This document shows, piece after piece, positions 9,209 to 18,292 of a stretch of DNA of 64,000 nt. A program made the translations under genes and the position numbers. Under the pieces are notes generated by a model that saw only the letters and a program-made list of their open reading frames with translations, did no database searches and had not been told where the DNA came from. Within the stretch, counting starts at the first letter, position 1, and the number at the start of each line of letters is the position of its first letter. The DNA is taken from the NCBI RefSeq assembly GCF_026240945.1, contig NZ_JAPFPY010000016.1, forward strand, positions 39,742 to 103,741, written 5' to 3'. The stretch comes from Mycolicibacterium sp. J2 (GTDB lineage: Bacteria; Actinomycetota; Actinomycetes; Mycobacteriales; Mycobacteriaceae).

Positions 9209-9934
9209 GTGGCATCCAAGGTCCTCTTCCTCTACAACGAACACCTGGCTTCCGAGGCCTTACTCGGCGAGGCGTTCATCGAGCAGGGTTTCGACGTGCA
9301 CACCTTCGAGGTGGTGCCGGCGGAGCGGATCGAGGACCCCGTCTGCGAGGTGAGCTTCCCCGCCGCTGCCGACTACGACGTCATCGTCCCGTTGGGGGCG
9401 CGGTGGCCGGTGTACGACGAGGCGCTGCGCCGCACCTGGGTGGGCGCGGAGACGACGTTGTTGCACGACGCCGCCGATGCCGGGGTGGGGGTGCTCGGGG
9501 TGTGCTTCGGGGGCCAACTGATCGCGCAGGCCTTCGGTGGCTCGGTGTCGCGGGCGCCGGTGGCCGAGATCGGTTGGACCGATATCAGCACCGACCGACC
9601 CGACCTGGTGCCGGCCGGTCCGTGGTTCGAATGGCATTTCGACCGCTGGACCTTGCCGCCCGGCGCGGTCGAGGTTGCCAGGACCGCCAACGCATCACAG
9701 GCATTCGTGTTGGGCCGCTCCCTGGCGCTGCAGTTCCACCCCGAGATCGACCACGGGCTGCTGGCCGTGTGGCTGGCCGGTGACCGCGACGGGGAGGTGA
9801 TCGGCCACGGCCTCGACCATGACGACATTCTTTCCCGCACAGCTCAATTGAAGGATGACACGGTAGAGCGGGTGCGCAGGCTGGTCGACGGGTTCCTCAC
9901 CCAGGTGGCCCGTCAGCCATGCCCCAGTTCATGA
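9209..9934 (+). CDS. Class I glutamine amidotransferase-like protein
   Basis: 241 residues from a GTG at 9209 (VASKVLFLYNEH); an ATG at 9173 would add 12 Arg-rich residues. The triad is visible: nucleophile C99 in GVLGVCFGGQ, and H177/E179 in LQFHPEID. It is a free-standing GATase of the GuaA-like group with no synthetase domain, so the ammonia acceptor is unknown. It may instead be a hydrolase acting on gamma-glutamyl compounds. It converges on the epimerase gene, with a 22-bp overlap of 3' ends. Confidence 0.8.
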   Translation: MASKVLFLYNEHLASEALLGEAFIEQGFDVHTFEVVPAERIEDPVCEVSFPAAADYDVIVPLGARWPVYDEALRRTWVGAETTLLHDAADAGVGVLGVCFGGQLIAQAFGGSVSRAPVAEIGWTDISTDRPDLVPAGPWFEWHFDRWTLPPGAVEVARTANASQAFVLGRSLALQFHPEIDHGLLAVWLAGDRDGEVIGHGLDHDDILSRTAQLKDDTVERVRRLVDGFLTQVARQPCPSS

Positions 9935-11268
9935 GCCAGCGCCGCCTCGATGCCGGGGCGGCGGAACCGGTGCCCCAGGGCGAGCAGCGCGCCAGGGCGC
10001 ACCCGCTGGTCGGCCTCGGCGAGTTCGCGCACGCCCTGTTCGCCCAGCAGGAGCCGGGGACCGAACGACGGCACCGGCAGCAGTGTCGGGCGGTGCAGCA
10101 CCCGGCCCAGCGCGGCGGTGTACTCGGCATTGGTCACCGGCTCGGGCGCCACCGCGTTCACCGGCCCGGTGAGCCGCTCGTCGTAGAGCGCGCGGTGGTA
10201 GACGTCGAGCAGGTCGTCCAGGCCGATCCACGACAACCATTGCGCGCCGCTGCCCAGCCGGCCGCCGAGCCCCGCCGCGAACAGTGGCCGTAGCAGCCGC
10301 AGCGTGCCGCCGGCGGCCGATTGCACCACGCCGGTGCGGATATTGACCACGCGCAGGCCCGCCGCCGCCGCCGGGCCGGTCGCGGCCTCCCAGTCGGCCA
10401 CCACGTCGGCCAGGAAACCGTCACCGCGGCCGCTGCTTTCGTCCAACTCGACCGAACCACGGTCATATCCGTAGAACCCGACCGCCGAGGCGGCGACGAA
10501 CACCTTCGGCCCGCCGTCGAGGGTCCGGCCGGCCAGCTCGGCCAACGCCCGGGTCGGCTCGATCCGGCTGTCCCGGATGGCCTTTCGATGTTCGGCGGTG
10601 AAGCGCCCCGCAATGGATTCACCGGCCAGGTGCACCACCGCGTCCACACCGGTCAGCAGGCCGGGATCCGGCGACGACGGATTCCATTGTCGCTCTTGCG
10701 GTCCGGTCGCGGGACGGCGCACCAGCCGGATCACCCGGTGACCACCGGTGGACAGGAACGCCGTCAGCGCCGACCCGACCAGCCCACCGGCACCGGTGAC
10801 GGCGACGGTCAACGAACCCAGACCTGCCGCGGCGGCATCGCGGTGGGCCGCCAGGTCATCGGCGAGTTGGGCGTGCCGGTAGACGAACATCGGCCGCAGC
10901 GCCGCGGCCGGCACCACGGTGTCGACCCGGTCGGATACCCGCGTCGAACCAGGTCCGGCCGAGGCGAACTCGTGCGTATGCCGCCACTGCCCGACGACCC
11001 GGGCCGGCCAGGACCGCGGCCCGTCGGAGTCCAGGGCGTCGACGAAGCGGTGCGGCGGGTCGTAGGCGGCCGCATCGTGCTGCGCCACCCAGCGCAGTCC
11101 GCCCGGCAAACCCAGCACCGCCCGCCCGTCGGCCAGTGACGGCGTCTCGGAGACCACCGTCATGGGCTGCCACGGCGGTACCAGCCGTCGCATGGCGCCC
11201 GGGCGGGTATGCCAGTCGAAGACGACATCGAGCGGATGATCGACCACGCTGTGGTATTCGATGCCCAT
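9913..11268 (-). CDS. SRPBCC domain fused to TIGR01777-type NAD(P)-dependent epimerase
   Basis: 451 residues. Residues ~1-150 form a SRPBCC/START-like hydrophobic ligand-binding domain (MGIEYHSVVDHPLDVVFDW). Residues ~153-451 form a short-chain epimerase with TVAVTGAGGLVGSALTAFL (Rossmann GxxGxxG at 159-165), VFVAASAVGFYG and a C-terminal LLLGEQGVRELAEADQRVRP. This matches the TIGR01777/SulA-like family (Rv2216 group), several of which carry such an N-terminal domain. Substrate unknown. An in-frame start 12 nt upstream (11280) is possible. Confidence 0.85.
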   Translation of the reverse strand: MGIEYHSVVDHPLDVVFDWHTRPGAMRRLVPPWQPMTVVSETPSLADGRAVLGLPGGLRWVAQHDAAAYDPPHRFVDALDSDGPRSWPARVVGQWRHTHEFASAGPGSTRVSDRVDTVVPAAALRPMFVYRHAQLADDLAAHRDAAAAGLGSLTVAVTGAGGLVGSALTAFLSTGGHRVIRLVRRPATGPQERQWNPSSPDPGLLTGVDAVVHLAGESIAGRFTAEHRKAIRDSRIEPTRALAELAGRTLDGGPKVFVAASAVGFYGYDRGSVELDESSGRGDGFLADVVADWEAATGPAAAAGLRVVNIRTGVVQSAAGGTLRLLRPLFAAGLGGRLGSGAQWLSWIGLDDLLDVYHRALYDERLTGPVNAVAPEPVTNAEYTAALGRVLHRPTLLPVPSFGPRLLLGEQGVRELAEADQRVRPGALLALGHRFRRPGIEAALAHELGHG

Positions 11269-11338
11269 CGTTGATTGCACCCTTCGCTGTCGGGGTATCT
11301 GGTCCTACGCTGGTGCTGTCCCCATCGAAAGTACCGCG

Positions 11339-12007
11339 ATGAAAAAGGTTCTCCGCCGCCGAACCGGATCCGGCCGGTTCACCGACCGCCGTGACGCCGG
11401 CCGGGCCCTGGCCGGACTCCTTAGGCCCTACCGCGGCCGCACCGATCTGGTGGTGCTGGGTCTGGCCAGGGGTGGAATTCCGGTGGGCTGGCACGTGGCC
11501 GCCGCCCTGCACGCCCCGTTCGACGCGTTTCTGGTGCGCAAACTGGGCGCGCCGGACCAGCCCGAACTCGCGATGGGGGCGCTGGCCGGCGGCGGCGGGC
11601 TGGTGCTCAACACCGAGGTGATGCGCAGCCGCAACGTCAGTGACAGCCAACTTCAGGCCACGATCCGGGCCGAGACCGCCGAGCTGCACCGCCGGGAACA
11701 CGTGTACCGCGGTGACCGGCCGCCGCCGGAGTTGGCGGGCCGCACGGTAATCCTGGTGGACGACGGGGTCGCCACCGGTGCCAGCATGTTCGCTGCCGTG
11801 CGCGGCGTGCGGGCCACCGGATGCGAATCGGTGGTGGTGGCCGTTCCGGTCGGCACGGCATCGACCTGCCAGGCGCTGCGCGCCGAGGCGGACGCCGTGC
11901 TGTGTGTATGCACACCGCCGGATTTCAGCGCTGTCGGACAGCTGTACGACGATTTCCGGCAGACCGGCGACGACGAGGTGCGCCGCCTGCTGGCGACCCC
12001 GACCTAG
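11339..12007 (+). CDS. Phosphoribosyltransferase-domain protein (Rv2143-like)
   Basis: 222 residues from an ATG at 11339. The PRPP-binding loop is VILVDDGVATGASM (residues 137-150), and LVVLGLARGGIPVG near residue 37 is typical of type I PRTases. Homologues are often annotated as putative phosphoribosyltransferases or erythromycin-esterase-associated domains; the real acceptor is unknown. Divergent from the epimerase gene (70 bp between starts). It shares an interlocked stop codon with the convergent membrane-protein gene. It opens the block syntenic with Rv2143-Rv2201. Confidence 0.82.
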   Translation: MKKVLRRRTGSGRFTDRRDAGRALAGLLRPYRGRTDLVVLGLARGGIPVGWHVAAALHAPFDAFLVRKLGAPDQPELAMGALAGGGGLVLNTEVMRSRNVSDSQLQATIRAETAELHRREHVYRGDRPPPELAGRTVILVDDGVATGASMFAAVRGVRATGCESVVVAVPVGTASTCQALRAEADAVLCVCTPPDFSAVGQLYDDFRQTGDDEVRRLLATPT

Positions 12008-12408
12008 CTCTTGGGCTCCGCGTCGCTCTTGGCGTCGGTGTGCTCGGCGGCGGTGTGCTCGGCGTCGGCGTGCTCTACGTCGACCTCGGCGCGCTGCGGT
12101 AGCTCGGCATCCGGAGCGTCAGTGTCGGTGTCGGCAACCTCAGGAGCCTCGGCCGTCTCCTCGTCCGGGTAGTCCTGCACCGCGGTCTCGGCTTCCTGGC
12201 CGGTGGCGTCGTCATCGGTCGCGGCGTCACCGGCGTCATCGTCGGCGTTACGGCGCGACCGGTCCCGCAGCGCATCGACGATGAGCAGCAGAACACCGAT
12301 CACGCTGGCACCGATACAGACCCAGGCAATCAGCTCGTTGCTGGTGACGACGGCAGCCACCAGTGCGGCCAGGCCGATGACGGCAAGGACGAGCGCGATG
12401 ATCAACAT
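12004..12408 (-). CDS. Two-helix membrane protein with long acidic tail (Rv2144c-like)
   Basis: 134 residues. Two membrane segments (about 2-23 and 27-46) are followed by RDRSRRN. The remaining ~80 residues are an Asp/Glu/Ala/Thr-rich, likely disordered cytoplasmic tail ending AEHTDAKSDAEPKS. It lies directly downstream of wag31 on the same strand, 29 bp apart, as in M. tuberculosis, and is probably co-transcribed. Function unknown; a role at the pole or septum would be a guess from location. Confidence 0.75.
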   Translation of the reverse strand: MLIIALVLAVIGLAALVAAVVTSNELIAWVCIGASVIGVLLLIVDALRDRSRRNADDDAGDAATDDDATGQEAETAVQDYPDEETAEAPEVADTDTDAPDAELPQRAEVDVEHADAEHTAAEHTDAKSDAEPKS

Positions 12409-12437
12409 TGATCGAACTTAGCCGGTTGTCGAACCGG

Positions 12438-13259
12438 TCAGTTGTTTCCGCGGTTGAACTGGTTGAAGCCGCCGGAATCGTTGGTCGCGCCGGTATCCAC
12501 CGGTGCGGCCGAACCGCGCTGGCCGAGCTCCTCGAGCTGCGATTCCAGGTAGGTCTTCAGGCGGGTGCGGTACTCACGCTCGAAGGTGCGCAGCTGTTCC
12601 AGGCGACCTTCCAGGACCGTGCGCTGCTGGTTGATGGTGCCCATGATCTCGGAGTGCTTGCGCTCGGCATCGGCCTGCAGGGCGTCGGCCTTCTCCTGGG
12701 CCTGCCGCAGCTGCGCCTCGGACCGGGTCTGGGCGTCCGACAACAGCGCATCGGCGCGCTGGCGGGCGTCGGCGACGGTGGTCTCCGCGGTGTGGCGCGC
12801 CTCGCTGACCAGGGCGTCGGCTTGGGCGCGGGCGTCGGAGAGCAGCTTCTCGGACTCTGCCTTGGCCGAGCTGGTGAGCCGGTCGGCGGTGTCCTGGGCC
12901 AGGCTGAGCACCTTGGCGGCCCGCACGTGGTGGTCTTCGGATACCGGAGCGGCCGGCGCCTGGACGACGGGCTGCGGCGCCTCGTAGACCGGCTGCTGCA
13001 CCACGGGCTCCGGCTCGGGCTCGGGCTGGTAGGCGGGGATGGACTGGGTGGGCTGGGCACCGCCCGCACGGGCGCCGGCCAGCTCCTGGTCGAGCTCGGA
13101 CACCCGCTGACGCAGGTCGGCGTTCTCCTCGATGAGCCTGGTGAGCTCGTTCTCCACCAGGTCGAGGAACGCGTCGACCTCGTCCTCGTTGTAGCCGCGT
13201 TTACCGATGGGCGGCTTACTGAATGCGACGTTGTGAACGTCGGCTGGTGTGAGCGGCAT
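12438..13259 (-). CDS. wag31: DivIVA-family polar growth protein Wag31
   Basis: 273 residues from an ATG at 13259 with AAGGGGG upstream. The N-terminal DivIVA lipid-binding domain (MPLTPADVHNVAFSKPPIGK, then RGYNEDEVDAFLDLVENELT) leads into a Pro/Gln/Glu linker (~66-108) and a long C-terminal coiled coil. Wag31 marks negative membrane curvature at poles and recruits the elongation machinery. Thr71 lies about where the PknA/PknB site Thr73 falls in the M. tuberculosis protein (inference). Essential in known mycobacteria. Confidence 0.96.
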   Translation of the reverse strand: MPLTPADVHNVAFSKPPIGKRGYNEDEVDAFLDLVENELTRLIEENADLRQRVSELDQELAGARAGGAQPTQSIPAYQPEPEPEPVVQQPVYEAPQPVVQAPAAPVSEDHHVRAAKVLSLAQDTADRLTSSAKAESEKLLSDARAQADALVSEARHTAETTVADARQRADALLSDAQTRSEAQLRQAQEKADALQADAERKHSEIMGTINQQRTVLEGRLEQLRTFEREYRTRLKTYLESQLEELGQRGSAAPVDTGATNDSGGFNQFNRGNN

Positions 13260-13437
13260 CGTCTGCCCCCTTGAAGTCTGGACCGTCAACCGGTTTCAAA
13301 GTGTAAAGCGTAGGTACGAGTAACTGGCGTCCATCCTGTCACAGCAGACCCGGCGGTTGCAGAGGAGGTTGATAATTAAGAGCTAATTTCAATCTTCGCC
13401 GCTGGTAGTCGGCCTGCTGCGGGGTTGCGGACGGGTC
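13260..13437 (-). promoter_or_regulatory. wag31 upstream region
   Basis: 178 bp between yggT and wag31 with no gene. Reading on the minus strand there is an AT-rich patch (13372-13392), then CTACGCTTTACACTTTG about 45-60 bp before the ATG, which could hold a -10 element (TACGCT or TACACT). This suggests wag31 has its own promoter. No clear -35 was found. Confidence 0.35.
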
Positions 13438-13740
13438 TCAGCCGGCCGATCCTGCCGCGGCCCCGAAGGCCAGCTGCATCCCGATGAAGGCGACCAGCAA
13501 CAGCACCATGATCGACAGGTCGAAGCGCACCGCACCGATGGTCAGTTGCGGAATCAGTCGGCGCAGCAGCTTCACCGGCGGGTCCGTGACGGACAGGATG
13601 AGCTCGAGGATCACCACCGTGAGCCCCTTGGGATGCCAGTCCCGGCTGAACGACCGGATGAACTCCACGACCACGCGGGCGATCAGTAGGAGCCAGAACA
13701 CGAACAGCGCGAAACCCAGGATTTCGAAGAACAGCGCCAA
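13438..13740 (-). CDS. YggT family membrane protein
   Basis: 100 residues starting at a TTG (13740). Two hydrophobic segments (~3-25 and ~73-95) flank SVTDPPVKLLRRLIPQL, the conserved 'TDPxL..iRrxiP' motif of YggT/YlmG proteins. These small proteins lie in the division cluster of Gram-positives between sepF and divIVA, as here, and are linked to division or osmotic homeostasis. Downstream of sepF with a 133-bp gap. Confidence 0.88.
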   Translation of the reverse strand: MALFFEILGFALFVFWLLLIARVVVEFIRSFSRDWHPKGLTVVILELILSVTDPPVKLLRRLIPQLTIGAVRFDLSIMVLLLVAFIGMQLAFGAAAGSAG

Positions 13741-13873
13741 CTGAAGCCGACCTCACTACGGCGGAAACACGATTGCGAACCGATGGGACCAGCGGGGCCC
13801 TTGGAACCTCTTGGAGAACCTTTGGAAAGCCCCTCGGCAGTCAGCCTACCCGGCGGATGCCGGGCGCCCGTTC

Positions 13874-14533
13874 CTACTGGTAGGAGTAGAAGCCGGCCTC
13901 GGCGATGCGGCGCCGCTCCTCGGCCGTCACGTCGACATCGGCCGGCGAGAGCAAGAACACCTTGGTGGCCACCTTGTCGAACGAGCCCCGCAGGGCGAAT
14001 GCCAGTCCGGCAGCGAAATCGACGAGGCGCTTGGCGTCCGCGTTGTCCATCGACACCAGATCCATGATCACCGGCGTGCCGTCGCGGAACCGCTCGCCGA
14101 TGGTGCGGGCCTCGCTGTAGTCCTTGGGGCGCAACGTGGTGATCTTGGCCAGCGGGCTGCCGGCCTCGAACAACTCGGCCATCCGGCGCGGCTCCATGGC
14201 CAGCGCACCGCGGGTGGCGGCGGCGGCGAACCGCGGCGCGGGACGGTCGAACTCGCGCGGGGCGCGCAGCCGGCCTTCGAATCGCGGTGAGTCGTATCCA
14301 CCGCGATAGGCACCCGGCGCCATGTCCATCTCGCGCTCGTACTCGCGCGGGCCGCGATCGTCGAACGCGCGGCTGTCGCGGTGCTCCCGGCCGTACCCCT
14401 CGTCCTCGAAGCGGTCCTCGCCACCGCGGCGGGCGTAGCTGCGCGCGGGCCGCTCGTCGTCGTAGTAGTCATCCTCGTAGTCGTCCATCGGCGCCATACC
14501 GAAGTAGGCCTTGACCTTGTGCAGTGTGCTCAT
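13874..14533 (-). CDS. sepF: Cell division protein SepF
   Basis: 219 residues. The N-terminus MSTLHKVKAYFGMAPMDDY is the amphipathic membrane-binding segment. It is followed by an Asp/Arg/Tyr-rich linker (~20-115) and the conserved SepF core, with ITTLRPKDYSEARTIGERFR and GTPVIMDLVSMDNADAKRLV. In actinobacteria SepF anchors FtsZ to the membrane, since FtsA is missing. It lies 64 bp downstream of yggS. Confidence 0.95.
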   Translation of the reverse strand: MSTLHKVKAYFGMAPMDDYEDDYYDDERPARSYARRGGEDRFEDEGYGREHRDSRAFDDRGPREYEREMDMAPGAYRGGYDSPRFEGRLRAPREFDRPAPRFAAAATRGALAMEPRRMAELFEAGSPLAKITTLRPKDYSEARTIGERFRDGTPVIMDLVSMDNADAKRLVDFAAGLAFALRGSFDKVATKVFLLSPADVDVTAEERRRIAEAGFYSYQ

Positions 14534-14597
14534 CGCCTGCCCCTTCTGCTGCTGATGTCTGTGGTGTCTGTGATGAAGATGTGACTGGAGTGACTAC

Positions 14598-15344
14598 TCA
14601 GGGTGACGTTAGCGGGCGTTGCCCCATCAACGCGGTACCGACACGCACACACGTCGATCCGTGTCGCACAGCTATCTCCATATCCCCGGACATCCCCGCC
14701 GACAGGCCCAGCCGGTGAGCGAACGACCGCTGCACGCGGTCGCGCTCGGCGGCCAATTGGGCAAAAGCGTCTTCGGGATCCCAACCCAGCGGCGGAATGC
14801 CCATCAGCCCAGCGAATTCCAACGAATCGATGGCATCGGCGGCCGCACACAGTTCCAGAACCTGGTCGGGCGCGCCGATCGGCACCCCACCACGGGCAGG
14901 GTCGCCGTCCAGGCTGATCTGCAGGTAGATCCGCAGCGGCTCGGTGCGCCGGCCTGCCGCCATCTCCTGCTCGGCGGCACCGCCGAGCGCCGCGATCAGC
15001 CGGGCGCTGTCCACCGAATGCGCCGCGTAGGCCCAGCGGGCCACCGCGCGGGCCTTGTTGCGCTGGATGCTGCCGATCATGTGCCAGCGGATCCGCTCGC
15101 CGGGGAACTGCGCGGCCACGGTATCGACCTTCTTGGCCGCCTCCTGCTCACGCGATTCGCCGAAGTCGTTGCAGCCCAATCGATGCAGGATCACAACGTC
15201 GGAGGCCGGGAAGAATTTGGTGACCGGCAGCAGTTCGATATCGCGGACATCGCGGCCGGCCGCCTCGGCGGCGGCGGACAGCCGCGCGCGGACCGCGGCC
15301 AGTGATCCGGCCAACTCCGCGTCGCGGTGCGTCTGGCCGGTCAT
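14598..15344 (-). CDS. YggS family PLP-binding protein
   Basis: 248 residues from an ATG at 15344 that overlaps the pgeF stop (ATGA). Family features are LLPVTKFFPASDVVILHRLG (Lys binding PLP near residue 43), RWHMIGSIQRNKAR and the C-terminal GLSAGMSGDMEIAVRHGST. YggS/PLPBP proteins have a monomeric alanine-racemase-like barrel and keep free PLP and amino-acid pools balanced; no enzyme activity is established. The conserved place beside ftsZ and sepF is typical of actinobacteria. Confidence 0.93.
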   Translation of the reverse strand: MTGQTHRDAELAGSLAAVRARLSAAAEAAGRDVRDIELLPVTKFFPASDVVILHRLGCNDFGESREQEAAKKVDTVAAQFPGERIRWHMIGSIQRNKARAVARWAYAAHSVDSARLIAALGGAAEQEMAAGRRTEPLRIYLQISLDGDPARGGVPIGAPDQVLELCAAADAIDSLEFAGLMGIPPLGWDPEDAFAQLAAERDRVQRSFAHRLGLSAGMSGDMEIAVRHGSTCVRVGTALMGQRPLTSP

Positions 15345-16042
15345 TCCATCCACACCAACGACGCCAGCCGGCCGGTGGGCGCCCCGCGCCGATGACTGAA
15401 CAGCTGACGGTCCTCGACGGTGCAACGCGGGTCGATATCGATGGCGGTGATCCCCAATGTGGTGAGTTGCCTGGCGATTCCGGCCCGGATATCCAGACCG
15501 GGGGTGCCCTTGGCGGTAGTGGTGCGACTACCCGGCAGGGCCGCCTCGACATCGTCGGCCATCGCGGCAGGCACCTCGTAATTCCGGCCGCTGACCGCCG
15601 GCCCGAGCAGCACCGAGATATCGGCGACGCTGGCACCCAGGCCGACCATGGCTTCCACGGTGCGCGCGACGATGCCACTTTGGGCGCCGACCCGGCCGGC
15701 GTGCGCCGCACCGATGACCCCGGCGCGCGCGTCGGCCAGTAGCACCGGGACGCAGTCGGCGGACAGCACCGCCAGGGCCAACCGCCGCGTGCTGGTCACC
15801 AACGCGTCGGTGTCGTCGACCGGCGAACCCGGGTCGCCGTCGACCACCACGACATGGTCGGAATGGACCTGATTCATCCAGACGACGGCCTTGGCGCCGA
15901 TGGCGTCGGCCAACCGCTTGCGGTTGGCCGCCACCGCTGCCGGATCGTCGCCGACATGATCGCCGAGATTGAAGGAGTCATACGGTGGCCGCGAGACACC
16001 GCCCCCGCGGGTGGTGGTGACCCTCCGAACCCGTACGGGCAC
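15341..16042 (-). CDS. pgeF: Purine nucleoside phosphorylase/laccase-domain protein YfiH (PgeF)
   Basis: 233 residues from a GTG at 16042. Metal-site features of the YfiH/DUF152 fold are present: VVWMNQVHSDHV (His), VLSADCVPVLLAD (Cys) and GAAHAGRVGAQSGI (His). Members cleave purine nucleosides, and E. coli PgeF edits wrongly built UDP-MurNAc-L-Ser. That fits a position among the mur genes. Usual actinobacterial neighbour of ftsZ, which ends 5 bp upstream. Confidence 0.92.
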   Translation of the reverse strand: MPVRVRRVTTTRGGGVSRPPYDSFNLGDHVGDDPAAVAANRKRLADAIGAKAVVWMNQVHSDHVVVVDGDPGSPVDDTDALVTSTRRLALAVLSADCVPVLLADARAGVIGAAHAGRVGAQSGIVARTVEAMVGLGASVADISVLLGPAVSGRNYEVPAAMADDVEAALPGSRTTTAKGTPGLDIRAGIARQLTTLGITAIDIDPRCTVEDRQLFSHRRGAPTGRLASLVWME

Positions 16043-16047
16043 GGCGT

Positions 16048-17199
16048 CTAGTGGCGCATGAACGGCGGCACGTCGACGTCGTCATCAGAGATGCCGCCGT
16101 CATCGGGACCACCGATTCGGACCGTGGCGCCATTGGTGTGCCCGGCAGGAACGCTGACCGCGTCGGCCGGTTCGAACACCGAGGACCGCACGTTGCCCGA
16201 AGCTCCGGGCGCAATCGTCTGCGCGCCACCGGTGACCGGCTTGCGGCTGGGCGTGACACTGTCGAACCCGGCCGCGATGACGGTGACCCGGACCTCGTCG
16301 CCCAGCGAGTCGTCGATGACGGTGCCGAAGATGATGTTGGCGTCGGCATGGGCGGCCTCCTGCACCAGCGAGGCGGCCTCGTTGATCTCGAACAGGCCGA
16401 GATCGCTGCCGCCGGCCACCGACAGCAGCACGCCCTGGGCGCCCTCCATCGAGGCTTCCAGCAGCGGCGAGTTGATGGCGATCTCGGCGGCCTTGAGCGC
16501 ACGACCGTCGCCGCGGGCCGATCCGATGCCCATCAGCGCGGTGCCCGCGCCGCTCATCACACCCTTGACGTCGGCGAAGTCGACGTTGATCAGGCCTGGG
16601 GTGGTGATCAGGTCGGTGATGCCCTGCACGCCGTTGAGCAGGACCTCGTCGGCGCTGCGGAAGGCGTCCATCAGCGAAACGGCGGCATCGCCCATCTGCA
16701 GCAGCCGGTCGTTGGGGATGACGATCAGGGTGTCGCAGCTCTCGCGCAGCGACTGGATGCCGTTTTCGGCCTGGTTGGAGCGGCGCTTGCCCTCGAAGGA
16801 GAACGGCCGCGTGACCACGCCGACGGTCAGTGCGCCGAGCTTGCGGGCGATGGACGCCACCACCGGCGCGCCGCCGGTGCCGGTGCCGCCACCCTCACCC
16901 GCGGTGACGAACACCATGTCGGCGCCGCGCAGCAGTTCCTCGATATCGTCCTTGGCGTCTTCGGCGGCCTTGCGGCCCACCTCGGGGTCCGCACCGGCGC
17001 CCAAGCCCCGGGTGGAGTCCCTGCCGACGTCGAGCTTGACGTCGGCATCGCTCATCAGCAGCGCCTGCGCGTCGGTGTTGATGGCGATGAACTCCACGCC
17101 CTTGAGGCCGTGCTCGATCATTCGGTTGACGGCATTGACGCCGCCGCCGCCGATGCCGACCACCTTGATGACGGCGAGGTAGTTATGCGGGGGGGTCAT
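16048..17199 (-). CDS. ftsZ: Cell division GTPase FtsZ
   Basis: 383 residues from an ATG at 17199 with GGAAGG upstream. The GTP-binding tubulin signature GEGGGTGTGG lies at residues 101-110, the N-terminal IKVVGIGGGGVNAVNRMI at 11-28, and the T7 loop region INVDFADVKGVMSGAG is intact. The C-terminal tail DDDVDVPPFMRH is the conserved peptide that binds SepF and FtsW. It polymerises into the Z-ring. Preceded by a 157-bp gap after ftsQ, so it may have its own promoter. Confidence 0.98.
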   Translation of the reverse strand: MTPPHNYLAVIKVVGIGGGGVNAVNRMIEHGLKGVEFIAINTDAQALLMSDADVKLDVGRDSTRGLGAGADPEVGRKAAEDAKDDIEELLRGADMVFVTAGEGGGTGTGGAPVVASIARKLGALTVGVVTRPFSFEGKRRSNQAENGIQSLRESCDTLIVIPNDRLLQMGDAAVSLMDAFRSADEVLLNGVQGITDLITTPGLINVDFADVKGVMSGAGTALMGIGSARGDGRALKAAEIAINSPLLEASMEGAQGVLLSVAGGSDLGLFEINEAASLVQEAAHADANIIFGTVIDDSLGDEVRVTVIAAGFDSVTPSRKPVTGGAQTIAPGASGNVRSSVFEPADAVSVPAGHTNGATVRIGGPDDGGISDDDVDVPPFMRH

Positions 17200-17356
17200 C
17201 GGTTGCCTTCCTCCCAGAATGTCCGTGGGTCCTGTGGCGAAAAACCCTCAACCTCAACCATAGGTTTAAAGTTATGTCAAGTAGTTCCGCGCAAACAGAA
17301 CGGTAGGGCGACGATGCCGTATCGCGCGTCAGGCGCGCCGGGGTGTCGCTCGGGTT
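17200..17356 (-). promoter_or_regulatory. ftsZ upstream region
   Basis: 157 bp between ftsQ and ftsZ, AT-richer than its surroundings around 17245-17285, with TTTAAAG and ACATAACTTTAAACCTAT-like sequence on the minus strand. This is the expected place for ftsZ promoters. I see no confident -10/-35 pair and no gene. Confidence 0.3.
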
Positions 17357-18292
17357 TTATTTCACCGTCGGCAGATCCGGGCTGGACACGTCGTACGTGT
17401 GTCCCGGCTGGGTGAGCAGCGCCGCGAGCTTGAGCGCCTTCTCCTCGGTGCGATCGTTGGTGCCCCACACCACCGTCCGGCCGTCGATCAGGGTCAGCGT
17501 GATCGCCGCGACCGACGGCGCCGCGATCCGGCTGACCTGTCCGGCCACCTCCGGCGGCAGCGAGGTGAGCACCTGCAGCGCCGCCTTGGTGGCGGGATCC
17601 TTCGGGCCAGGAGTGTCGGTGTCCAGGTAGGCCAGCCCCGGCGGCGGCGGCCCGGTGAAGAAGTCGACGCCGTCCTTGTCATAGAGGTGCGGACCGTCCG
17701 GAAAGTCCTTGACCACCAGCGGCACCCGTTCCACCACGGTGATCCGCAACGTCGACGGATACTCGCGCTGCACCCGCGCGCTGGCCACCCGACGCAGCGT
17801 GGCCACCCGCTCGGCCACCGCATCGGTGTCGACCTGGAGCAGCGGGGTGCCCGCCGGGACAGCTGCCGCGGCACCGACCTCATCCTCGGTCAGCACGCTC
17901 AGCCCGGTGATCACCGTCTCCCGCACCGACATGACCGGGGTGAAGTAGAGGACCAGGCCCAGACCCACCACGACCACCGACAGCAATGCCGTCCACATGA
18001 GCAACTTCAGGCCCCGGATGACGCGGCGGGGCGGCGTCGGACGTTGCGGCTCGGCGCGGCCCGTCACCTTACGTTTGGCCTCGCGGCGCGCCTGTTCGAT
18101 CGCCATGGCGCGGGCCTGCGCGGCCCGGCGTTCCTCCCGTTCCCGCCGCGCCCGCCGCCGCGGACCCTCAAAATCCTGCGCCGAATCCTGCCCCGAATCG
18201 GCTGCCGCGTCGGCGGTGTCGGCGGGAGCTTGCGGGGTATCCGCCGGCGCCGCGGGTTCGGCGGTGTCGGTCTCGTGTTCGGGCTCGGTCAT
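17357..18292 (-). CDS. ftsQ: Cell division protein FtsQ
   Basis: 311 residues if started at the ATG at 18292, whose A is the last base of the murC TGA; two GTG codons just upstream (18295, 18298) are alternatives. A charged, disordered cytoplasmic N-terminus (~1-95) precedes one membrane helix (LLMWTALLSVVVVGLGLVLY), then the POTRA domain (VRETVITGLSVLTEDEVGAA) and the FtsQ beta domain. FtsQ links early and late divisome proteins. Confidence 0.93.
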   Translation of the reverse strand: MTEPEHETDTAEPAAPADTPQAPADTADAAADSGQDSAQDFEGPRRRARREREERRAAQARAMAIEQARREAKRKVTGRAEPQRPTPPRRVIRGLKLLMWTALLSVVVVGLGLVLYFTPVMSVRETVITGLSVLTEDEVGAAAAVPAGTPLLQVDTDAVAERVATLRRVASARVQREYPSTLRITVVERVPLVVKDFPDGPHLYDKDGVDFFTGPPPPGLAYLDTDTPGPKDPATKAALQVLTSLPPEVAGQVSRIAAPSVAAITLTLIDGRTVVWGTNDRTEEKALKLAALLTQPGHTYDVSSPDLPTVK

